Source: Saprospiraceae bacterium
GTDB lineage: Bacteria; Bacteroidota; Bacteroidia; Chitinophagales; Saprospiraceae
Direction of reading: 5' to 3'
Length of the DNA: 64,000 nucleotides
NCBI GenBank assembly: GCA_016715465.1
Contig: JADKAA010000029.1
Span: 496,001-560,000 of the forward strand
A program made the translations under genes and the position numbers. Positions 56,460 to 64,000 of this stretch are shown piece by piece; within the stretch, counting starts at the first letter, position 1; each line of letters begins with the position of its first letter. The notes below the pieces were generated by a model. That model saw only the letters and a program-made list of their open reading frames with translations, ran no database searches and had not been told where the DNA came from.

Positions 56460-58170
56460 ATGAAAATTCCATTGAATCAATTTGAGCAACACATCGATGA
56501 GCCTATTTTTAAAAAGAGGGTTGTCCTATTTCAAAAAAGGAAACGTCGTCGCAGTAGAAGAAATTGATGCCGGAAGATATGAAGCCATCGTAGAGGGTAC
56601 TGAAGAGTACACAGTAGGATTAACGGTCATCCAAGGAATGGTTGAGGATGCTGTTTGTTCATGTCCGTATGACTTGGGCCCTTTCTGCAAGCACACGGCT
56701 GCGGTTCTTTTTTATTTACAAAAGGAGGAATTGGATATACAGCCAATAGAAAAGAGTCCTGTACCAGGTCAGAAAAAATCAACTACAGCACCAAAAAAAA
56801 GAGTCACCATCATGGAAAAGGTTCGCGAGGTATTAGAGAAGGTCCCGCACGAAGAACTCAAACAATTTATTACAATACAATGTGAAAACAGCAGCAATTT
56901 CAGGAACCTGGTGCTTGCAACTTTTGTCACCCAGCATCCAACAGAGTCCAAGTCTTTTTACAGCAAACAGATTAAGTCCATCCTTCGTTCAGTAGCGGGA
57001 AGGGACAAAATCATCTTTCGCCATAAAGCCTACCAGGTAGCTCAACAGGTGAATGAATTATTGGCCGGTGCTAAGAAACAGGCGACACAAAAAAACTACC
57101 TGAGTGCTATAAATATGGCAACAGCCATCATGGAAGAAATGTGTGAAGCCCTTCAATTTGCTGATGACAGTGACGGCAACATCGGAAGTTTTGTAGATCT
57201 CGCACAGGATCTTCTTTTCGAAATGACAAATGAACCCTTACCCGAAGATATAAGATCATTTCTACTGAATTACACACTCCACACCTTTGAAAAAAATATT
57301 TTTGAAGGGTGGGACTGGCACCTGGGCATGCTCCAGCTGGCCACTCAGCTAGTCAAGGATGAGTCTGAAGCAGATAAGGTACTCAAATCGCTGCCAAATC
57401 TCAAATCATCAAAATACTATAAGGAGGAAACTCAGAAAATTGAGTATGACATCATACATAAAATTAAAGGCGAACGGGAAGCTCAAAACTTTCTTGAAAA
57501 ACACCTGGAAAATTCGTCCTTTAGGGCCATAGCCATAAGCAATTCAATGGAAAAGCTTGACTATGCCAAGGCAAACAAGCTGGCAATGGGTGGAATTAAG
57601 CAAGATGAAAAAACCTACCCGGGTCTCGTCATAGAATGGTACAACTGGCTTCTTAAAATAGCCCAGGCTGAGGGTAACCGGGAAAATATTATTAAATATG
57701 CACGGGTCCTGTATATTGAAAATTTCAGGCCAATCCAGGATTATTACCAGATACTTAAAAACAATATAGCCCCTGAAAACTGGTCTGCCTTTATGCTTGA
57801 GCTTGTAAATGAGCTCAGTAAAAGAAAAACCTGGACAAACATTGATTTAATTACCAAAATTTGCATTAATGAAAGATGGTGGCCCAGGTTACTGGAGGTT
57901 TTAAAGGAGAATTCGTCCCTGAGTAACATTGAAAACCAGGAGAAGTACCTTGGCAAAGATTACGCCAACGACCTAATTGCGATGTACGAGCATGAAATCA
58001 AAGCGCACCTTGAACATTTCACCGGAAGAAATCATTACCAAACCGCATGCAGGTATATCCGTCGCATGATAAAATTGGGTGGTAGCAAACAGGCAGAAAT
58101 ATTGGTATCTGAATTGAAGACAAAATACAAACAGCGAAAGTCGTTATTGGAAGAATTGGCAAAGGTGTAG
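56460..58170 (+). CDS. SWIM zinc-finger protein, one-base frameshift at the N-terminus
   Basis: From ATG 56460 the start MKIPLNQFEQHIDEPI matches the family. One extra base in the T/A runs at 56506-56515 then shifts the frame; removing it gives LKRGLSYFKKGNVVAVEEID and ~569 residues in all. The SWIM motif is VCSCPYDLGPFCKHTAAVLF (CxC...CxH, around residue 72), a zinc site that binds DNA or protein. The rest is a long helical repeat region. In Bacteroidota such proteins often stand alone. It is the first plus-strand gene after the repeat array, ahead of the restriction genes. Function unknown. Confidence 0.75.
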
Positions 58171-58345
58171 ATTGGTCGTTTATTACTGGTTCCCAAAAAT
58201 CGATTATATGGAATATAAATTTTTGTACCTTGTGAAACGTTTAGGTAATTCAAGAACACCCCTGAAAAAATACTTAAAAGGAAGATTGCCCTTGACGAAA
58301 AATGACCATTACTATCTATGAAAAACCAAGTCTTTGAAATTGACA

Positions 58346-58501
58346 ATGGCGTATCATACAGATTGGAGTAAAAAACATCTTGGTCATTGCCTCCGCTTTG
58401 CAGAAACTTTCCAAAATATTGAATTTGTCTCTGCACTGCGGAGACAATTGAGCTGGACACATATAAAATCACTTATTTATTTTGAAGAAGGCCTAATGTG
58501 A
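58346..58501 (+). pseudogene. Remnant of a DUF1016 (YhcG-like) PD-(D/E)XK nuclease gene
   Basis: A 51-codon open frame whose translation WSKKHLGHCLRFAETFQN and FVSALRRQLSWTHIKSLIYF matches the well conserved N-terminal region of DUF1016 proteins (FAEVF...LSRQLSWSH). No C-terminal nuclease half follows. The 175 bases upstream, after the SWIM gene, show no intact gene; part may be further debris. DUF1016 genes are often neighbours of type I restriction genes, as here. Confidence 0.7.
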
Positions 58502-58553
58502 GAGCCTATGTATGAAAAAAGAAAGAACACTACATTCATTTTAAAAAACCAAA

Positions 58554-61073
58554 ATGCAAGGAAAACAACTTAGAAAATTAGAGGCAGAACTTTGGCGGGC
58601 AGCAGACCAACTCAGGGCAAACAGCAAGCTGACGGCCTCAGAATATTCCATGCCGGTGCTTGGCCTTATCTTTTTAAGACACGCTTACAATCGCTTTCAG
58701 CGGGTAAAGGTTGAAGTGGAAAAGACCTTGCCTGTCCATGCGCAGAGGGGAAGACGGGCATTAACCAAAAATGACTTTCTGGAACAAAATGCCATGTACC
58801 TGCCCGAAAAAGCACAATTTGACTACCTCGTGTCATTGCCCGAAAGTGCCGACATTGGCGAGGCTATTGACCATGCCATGAAACTCATTGAGGATGAATA
58901 CGACAACCTAAAAGGGGTGTTGCCGAAGAATTTTTCCATATTCAGTAAGGATTTATTGCGGGAACTGCTGCGCATCTTCAATAAAGAGGTTTTGCAAAAA
59001 GCGGAGGGCGATTTATTTGGAAAGATCTATGAATACTTCCTAAATAAGTTTGCCATGACAGGTGCCCAGGAGGGCGGCGAGTTTTTTACGCCCATGAGTT
59101 TGGTGCAGACCATTGTAAACGTCATTGAACCCGACCACGGCATTGTGTTTGACCCCGCCTGCGGCAGTGCCGGTATGTTTGTGCAAACGGGTTATTTCAT
59201 AGAAAGCGAAGGACTGAAACCCGCTGAAAAGGTGACCTTTTACGGCCAGGAAAAAGCCGAGCTGAATACCAAGCTGGCCAAAATGAACTTAACCGTACAT
59301 GGCCTGGAAGGCAACATCCAGGAAGGCAATACCTTTTACGAGGACAAACACGATCTGGTAGGCAAAGCCGATTTTGTCATGGCCAATCCCCCGTTTAATG
59401 TGGATGGTGTGGACAAGGCCAAGGATGCCGTAAAAAAAGACCTGCGTCTGGTCCTGGACGGCAAAGTGAATCTGCCCAAAAACGACAACGCCAATTATTT
59501 GTGGATTCAATACTTCTACAACTACCTGAAACCAACCGGGCGGTCGGGTTTTGTGATGGCTTCCTCTGCCAGCGACGCCGGACACAGTGAAAAAGACATC
59601 CGCGAGAAATTGGTAAAAACCGGTGCGGTAGATGTGATGATGGCCATTGGCAACAACTTCTTTTATACCCGCTCCCTGCCCTGCACGCTGTGGTTTTTTG
59701 ACCGGGGGAAAGAACTCCTCATCCCCGCCCCCTCTCCTCAAGGAGAAGGGAGTGAGCGCATCATTACGGTTGAAAAGCAATTACCAAAACAATTGCTTGC
59801 CAATGCCCGTGAATTAAGGAAAAGGCAAACTGCACCTGAAGAATTACTCTGGCAATTACTTAGAAACAGACAACTCAATGATTTAAAATTTAGAAGACAA
59901 CATCCATTGAAAGTTGGTTTCATAATTGACTTCTACTGTGCTGAGGCAAAATTGGGAATTGAAATCGATGGAGGATACCACAATCAAGAAGAACAGCAAC
60001 TTCACGATGCGGAACGTACTAAAATCATTAGTGAATACGGTATTCGTATCATCCGCTTTACCAATGATCAAGTGCTTCAAAATACTGAGCAGGTCCTTAA
60101 AGACATTGCCATCCTCACCCCCGGACCCTCTCCCAATAGAGAGGGGTCGGGGGTGAGGAATAAAAACACTGTACTCATGCTCGATGCCCGAAAAATATAC
60201 CGCAAAGTAACGAGCAAGGTAAACGACTTTAGCCCCGAACAATTGCAAAATTTAATTTGTATCGTCAACCTGTACAGGGGAAACAATAAAAAGTTTGAGG
60301 ATACCGTGAATGGATATCTGGAAACATCTGCCGGCTTAGCCAAAGAAACGGCCAATGCCACAGGCGAACTTCAAAAACAATTGCAAAAGGTGCTGAAAAC
60401 CGTTACGGATTTTTCGGTCCAATACGCAAAAGAGAACAAAGAAGTAATCCCGATAGCTGTCGGGATTGTAGATGCTTTAAGCAATGAGGAAATTGAAAGC
60501 CTTTTCGAACAACAAAACAAACTCATTGAAACCTGTAAAAAAGTCTCCCCTGCAGGGGGAGATTTAGAGGGGGCCGCCCATTTGTGTAAGACCCTGCGCA
60601 AGCCCCAGGACAAACTCATCAAACAACTCCTGGATGCCATCAGCACAGCCGTAAAAGAATACCAACTAAACAAAAACAAAGACTGGAAAGCCTTAGATGT
60701 ACAGGCGCAATGCATTGTGCCATTGAAAAGCCTCCAACAACAACTCAGCGGCAACCCCGATGAAGAAGAACCCGGCCTGCTGCATGAGACCGAATATTTC
60801 TACAAACAAGCCCACTGGCTAACCAGTCGTTTCCCCGCTGGACTTTATACCGATGTAGAAGGCCTGTGCAAGGTAGTAAGCCAAAAAGAAATTGAAGCCA
60901 AAGACTGGAGCCTGAGTCCGGGCAGGTATGTAGGTGTGGACACCAGCACTGATGAAGATTTTGACTACGAAGAACGCCTGAACGAAATACATATTGAGTT
61001 AGACGGATTGAACGAAGAAGCTATGGCTATCACAAACGTTATTTCGCAAAATTATAGAGATTTAGTGATATGA
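58554..61073 (+). CDS. hsdM: Type I restriction-modification DNA methyltransferase subunit with internal DUF559 insertion
   Basis: An 839-residue HsdM. Residues ~1-150 are the helical N-terminal domain. The SAM motif is DPACGSAGMF (Asp200) and the adenine methylation motif is NPPF (278-281) in VMANPPFNVDG, giving an N6-adenine methylase. The host sequence stops at WFFDRGKE (387) and resumes at KNTVLMLDARKIYRKV (537). In between sits ~149 residues with a DUF559 endonuclease-like domain. Without it the length is ~690. Two more small palindromes are read in frame (60446-60467, 60544-60562). The stop overlaps the hsdS start (ATGA), so the genes are coupled. hsdR is not in the window. Confidence 0.92.
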   Translation: MQGKQLRKLEAELWRAADQLRANSKLTASEYSMPVLGLIFLRHAYNRFQRVKVEVEKTLPVHAQRGRRALTKNDFLEQNAMYLPEKAQFDYLVSLPESADIGEAIDHAMKLIEDEYDNLKGVLPKNFSIFSKDLLRELLRIFNKEVLQKAEGDLFGKIYEYFLNKFAMTGAQEGGEFFTPMSLVQTIVNVIEPDHGIVFDPACGSAGMFVQTGYFIESEGLKPAEKVTFYGQEKAELNTKLAKMNLTVHGLEGNIQEGNTFYEDKHDLVGKADFVMANPPFNVDGVDKAKDAVKKDLRLVLDGKVNLPKNDNANYLWIQYFYNYLKPTGRSGFVMASSASDAGHSEKDIREKLVKTGAVDVMMAIGNNFFYTRSLPCTLWFFDRGKELLIPAPSPQGEGSERIITVEKQLPKQLLANARELRKRQTAPEELLWQLLRNRQLNDLKFRRQHPLKVGFIIDFYCAEAKLGIEIDGGYHNQEEQQLHDAERTKIISEYGIRIIRFTNDQVLQNTEQVLKDIAILTPGPSPNREGSGVRNKNTVLMLDARKIYRKVTSKVNDFSPEQLQNLICIVNLYRGNNKKFEDTVNGYLETSAGLAKETANATGELQKQLQKVLKTVTDFSVQYAKENKEVIPIAVGIVDALSNEEIESLFEQQNKLIETCKKVSPAGGDLEGAAHLCKTLRKPQDKLIKQLLDAISTAVKEYQLNKNKDWKALDVQAQCIVPLKSLQQQLSGNPDEEEPGLLHETEYFYKQAHWLTSRFPAGLYTDVEGLCKVVSQKEIEAKDWSLSPGRYVGVDTSTDEDFDYEERLNEIHIELDGLNEEAMAITNVISQNYRDLVI
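59715..60161 (+). mobile_element. In-frame DUF559 module with palindromic ends inside hsdM
   Basis: 447 bases (149 codons) that keep the hsdM frame open. The left end has the imperfect hairpin at 59730-59750 (arms around CTCCTCAAGGAG). The right end has a 20-bp hairpin: the arm at 60113-60132, beginning CCTCACCCCCG, pairs with 60139-60158 at two mismatches. Between them is a DUF559 domain with ANARELRKRQTAPEELLWQL, FRRQHPLKVGFIIDFYC (Asp459) and LGIEIDGGYH (Glu470, Asp472), a PD-(D/E)XK nuclease layout. Translated ends read APSPQGEGSE and LTPGPSPNREGSGVR, peptides often seen where such palindromes are read through in this phylum. Confidence 0.8.
60446..60467. repeat. CCCGATAGCTGTCGGG palindrome read in frame in hsdM
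   Basis: A 22-base inverted repeat (AATCCCGA ... TCGGGATT) encoding IPIAVGI. It resembles dispersed palindromes of Bacteroidota genomes (from memory). It may be a small in-frame insertion. Confidence 0.5.
60544..60562. repeat. TCTCCCCTGCAGGGGGAGA palindrome read in frame in hsdM
   Basis: A 19-base inverted repeat followed by TTTAGAGGGGGCC, encoding SPAGGDLEGA in the middle of helical HsdM sequence. The peptide is glycine/proline-rich and unlike its surroundings, so it is probably an inserted repeat. Confidence 0.5.
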
Positions 61074-62142
61074 ACTTTGAAAAAAAGTATTTGGGCGAAA
61101 TAGTTAATTTAAAGAGAGGTTATGATTTACCAAGCCAACACAGAAAGCAAGGTATTGTGCCAATTATTTCTTCATCAGGAATTACTGATTACCATTCTGA
61201 ACCTGCAAAAACCGGGGAAGGTGTTGTCACAGGTCGATATGGAACTTTAGGTCAACTATTTTATATCAATGGTGATTATTGGCCATTAAACACAACATTG
61301 TATGTTCAGGATTTTAAAGGCAATTCACCAAAGTTTATTTATTACTTCTTAAAAACTCTTAGCATAGAAAAATTTAATGCCGCATCTGCTGTTCCGGGAT
61401 TAGATAGAAACGTTCTGCATAAGATTGCAGTGAACTTCATTTCGCATCTCCCCACCCAACGCAAAATCGCCTCCATCCTATCCGCCTATGATGACTTGAT
61501 AGAGAATAATTTGAAGCGGATCAAGTTGCTGGAGGAGAAGGCTAGGCTGATTTATAAATTAATACAAAAGGACATACTGCATGCAGAAAAAATAAATTTG
61601 TATGAATTTGCTTATATTCAAATGGGGTTTGCTTTTAAAGCAGAAGCATTTAATGAAAACGGTGAAGGAATACCAATAATCCGAATACGTGATATTCCGA
61701 GTCAAAAGACAAAGTCATACACCACCCAAGAAGTGGACAATCAATATTGGGTTGAAAAAGGTGATTTGCTTATAGGAATGGATGGAGAATTTCATATGAA
61801 TGAGTGGCTTGGACAAAGAGGTTATTTGGTTCAGCGAGTTTGCAGACTTCGTGCAAAAATGAACTCTATCAAAGTTATTTGTGGCAAGCACTTAAAGCGC
61901 CAATTCACTATTATGAAACCACCATCTCAGGTGCTACTGTTGCCCATTTGGGTAAAAAGCACTTGGAAGAAATATTCATTGCTCAACCCAAAGAATCTAT
62001 CAAAAGTGAATTAGAAGAACTGAATACAATGCGAAAACTTAAAATTGTTTTGGCTGAGCAAAGCTCCAAGCTCCGTGAAGCAAGAGATATTTTACTTCCC
62101 AAATTAATGAATGGTACTATCTGCCCTAACTATAATAACTAA
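61070..62142 (+). CDS. hsdS: Type I restriction-modification specificity subunit, one-base frameshift
   Basis: Restoring one A in the run at 61855-61859 gives ~357 residues. There are two target recognition domains, each followed by a helical spacer: residues ~1-130 then LPTQRKIASILSAYDDLIEN (central conserved helix), and residues ~175-300 then the second spacer (SELEELNTMRKLKIVLAEQS, ARDILLPKLMNG). The shift falls inside the second domain between CRLRAK and NELYQSYLWQALKAP. HsdS chooses the DNA sequence methylated by HsdM. Its start overlaps the hsdM stop by four bases. The second domain would be lost if the shift were real. Confidence 0.85.
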
Positions 62143-62158
62143 ACTTTAAAAGAAGCAA

Positions 62159-62620
62159 ATGAGAAACAAACTTCATGATGAGATTTTCGATTTTATGGAG
62201 CATTACAGGAAAAATCATCCTGGCTTTTATTATTCATTGCGAAAAAGGAACGATGAGAAATTTGGGAAGGGTCTATGGTTTGGTGGCAATGATGACTCTG
62301 CAGTTGTAGGCTTATATAAATTAAATGGGGGTCATAACAAAACACCAGCAATATGCATTGTATTTAATGATCAAGCAGTTTGGCTTGAAATAGCTTTTAA
62401 AGGAATTGAAGATAAAGAGGAATTAGAATTATATAGAAAAATTCTAGAGGTATATCAAGACTTTAAATTAACATCACCAGAACATTATAAAAAAAAATTT
62501 AGTTTGGATAATGGATTTAATAGTATTTCAAAGTTTCTTGAAGAATTTGTACCCAAGGTTAATGAGATTATTTATAGTTTAGGTTTAAAAAGTGCATATA
62601 TCACTAAAGAAAATTTTTAA
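62159..62620 (+). CDS. Unknown 153-residue protein between hsdS and the McrB-like gene
   Basis: I do not recognise a family. The sequence is soluble and mixed alpha/beta, with FYYSLRKRNDEKFGKGLWF, a glycine-rich FGGNDDSAVVGLYKLNGGH and a helical C-terminus. It begins 17 bases after hsdS and ends about 90 bases before the McrB-type ATPase, so it belongs to the same defence cluster and may be an accessory factor of one of the two systems. Confidence 0.6.
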   Translation: MRNKLHDEIFDFMEHYRKNHPGFYYSLRKRNDEKFGKGLWFGGNDDSAVVGLYKLNGGHNKTPAICIVFNDQAVWLEIAFKGIEDKEELELYRKILEVYQDFKLTSPEHYKKKFSLDNGFNSISKFLEEFVPKVNEIIYSLGLKSAYITKENF

Positions 62621-62709
62621 CAAAACTATGAAATAGTCCATCTACACAAAAGTACAAAAATGAATATAATATATACTCAACTCCCAATTACTTGAATAAA
62701 AGCAATTCT

Positions 62710-64000
62710 ATGAGTCAAATCCTTAACCAAATCCTATACGGCCCTCCCGGCACAGGCAAAACTTATAATACCATAAATAAGGCATTAGAGATTTTAGGAC
62801 AGAAATTTGAAAGTGAGGATAGGGCCACGATCAAGCGTCACTTTGATGAAAAAGTTAAAGAAGGTCAAATCATGTTTACCACCTTTCACCAAAGTATGAG
62901 TTATGAGGATTTTATTGAAGGGATAAAGCCCATCAAACCATCATCTGACGACGAATTCTTGAAATACGATATCGAAGACGGAATATTTAAAAAATTATGC
63001 GTTCAAGCTGGGATGAAACAACAAACCAACTTCAGGGCTGCCTATGATCAGTTTATAACCCAAACCACTCAAAAAGGAAACGAATTGGTGGAAATGAAAA
63101 CACCATCCCAAAAGATTTTTCATGTAAATGTAAATTCCAATGATAATTTGAGTCTGTTTACCGGAGCAGATAAAACCAAACAAGGAGTACTTACTTGGGA
63201 AAAACTCGAAAAGCATGCACTGGGTTATAAGGTTTTTAAAGGCTGGCAGGGATATGCCAGCGGCGTTCTTGAATATTTAAGGCTAAATTTTAATCTTCAA
63301 GTAGTTGAACAAGTAGAGGATAAGAAATACGTATTAATCATCGACGAAATCAACCGTGGTAATGTATCGTCTATCTTTGGCGAGCTGATCACCCTCATTG
63401 AAGAAGACAAGCGACAGGGAAAACCAGAAGCGCTGGAAGTCATCCTGCCTTATAGCAAAGACAAGTTCAGTGTGCCACAAAATATATACATCTTAGGTAC
63501 GATGAATACGGCAGACCGCAGTGTAGAAGCCCTGGATGCTGCTTTGAGGAGGCGATTTAGTTTTACAGAGATGCCGCCTGTGCCTGAACTGATAGCCAGA
63601 GAAGGAAAACTAAAAGATCACGGTGGCATTTTAGGTAATGTAAATTTGCCAAGGTTACTGACCACCATCAACCAGCGTATAGAGAAACTTCTGGACAAGG
63701 ACCATACCATTGGTCACAGTTACTTCATGAAAGTGGCATCCCTGGAAGATTTAAAATCTTCTTTTCAGCACGAGATCATACCCTCCTGCAAGAGTATTTT
63801 TATGGAGATTTTGGAAAGATCGGTCTCGTACTTGGCAAAGGTTTTGTGATGGTGGAATCTCAAAACAATGAGACTGATGATTTCGCTGATTTTGAATACT
63901 CTGATACGGCTGCATTATCTGAAAGAATCATGTATAAAATCGAAGATGTAATGAAGATGGGTGATAACACGTTTATCAATGCCATTTCTGCATTATGGTG
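62710..64000 (+). CDS. mcrB: McrB-type AAA+ GTPase/ATPase of a modification-dependent restriction system, partial, one-base frameshift
   Basis: Starts at ATG 62710 (an upstream in-frame TTG at 62692 is less likely). Walker A is LYGPPGTGKTYNTINKALEI (residues ~9-28), Walker B is YVLIIDEINRGNVS (Asp212, Glu213). The McrB sensor region TMNTADRSVEALDAALRRRF also fits. The frame is lost at 63781-63783, where one C is missing from IIPLLQEYFYGDFGK, and continues to the right edge in the next frame (GLVLGKGFVMVES). McrB translocates DNA and drives the McrC nuclease, which would lie just outside. The N-terminal DNA-binding domain of classic McrB is absent. Confidence 0.85.

Overview
The window reads as a chromosomal segment of a member of the Bacteroidota, probably Saprospiria-like. 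The evidence is a fused LpxC/FabZ lipid A gene, two secreted proteases with type IX secretion C-terminal sorting domains, a PorV/PorQ-family protein, an OstA-like protein, a small Bacteroidota-type 'ABC transporter ATPase' protein, and recurring TAnnTTTG -7 promoter boxes, one with a well-spaced TTTG -33 partner. The genus is inference.

Layout. 1-4.1 kb: start of recQ, an outer-membrane protein, a subtilase and a PAP2-like membrane protein. 4.1-10.5 kb: a minus-strand block with aspartate kinase and ddl, then the lipid A operon lpxD-lpxC/fabZ-lpxA plus an ABC ATPase. 10.7-13 kb: heme genes hemC and hemD with a degenerate exonuclease-fold protein between them. 13-23.2 kb: minus-strand housekeeping genes (exonuclease/GIY-YIG fusion, SemiSWEET, pyrF, nfu, T9SS subtilase, kdsB, LysM protein, mrp, ABC ATPase-like protein, HdrB/HdrC-like Fe-S pair). 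23.3-26.8 kb: ECF sigma factor, a decayed di-heme peroxidase and an oxidoreductase. 26.9-34.3 kb: initiator tRNA, M1 peptidase, rRNA methyltransferase, BamA/TamA-like protein and a large unknown protein. 34.5-48.6 kb: PKD metalloprotease, purEK, secG, an OstA-like protein, a PorV/PorQ-family protein, folE, queD and corA. 48.6-49.4 kb: a non-coding AT-rich region with six DnaA-box-like sites, a good candidate for oriC. Every gene to its right is on the plus strand, while most to its left are on the minus strand. 49.4-52.9 kb: nrdB and nrdA.

From 52.9 kb the window becomes an accessory region. It starts with dispersed GGCC palindromes and a REP-associated tyrosine transposase. Next comes a nine-copy tandem array of a roughly 180-bp unit carrying three hairpins, split by an IS200-like transposase. 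A SWIM zinc-finger protein, a DUF1016 nuclease remnant, a type I restriction-modification hsdM-hsdS pair, an unknown small protein and an McrB-type ATPase follow. The hsdM gene carries an in-frame insertion of about 149 residues: a DUF559 endonuclease-like domain bounded by palindromes. This looks like a mobile module living inside a coding sequence.

At least twelve otherwise good genes, several of them core (mrp, purK, the BamA homologue, the ECF sigma factor), are each broken by a one-base indel, mostly in or next to a short homopolymer. This looks like uncorrected long-read sequencing error, so those genes are annotated here as whole genes across the shift. Only the di-heme peroxidase and the DUF1016 fragment look genuinely decayed.
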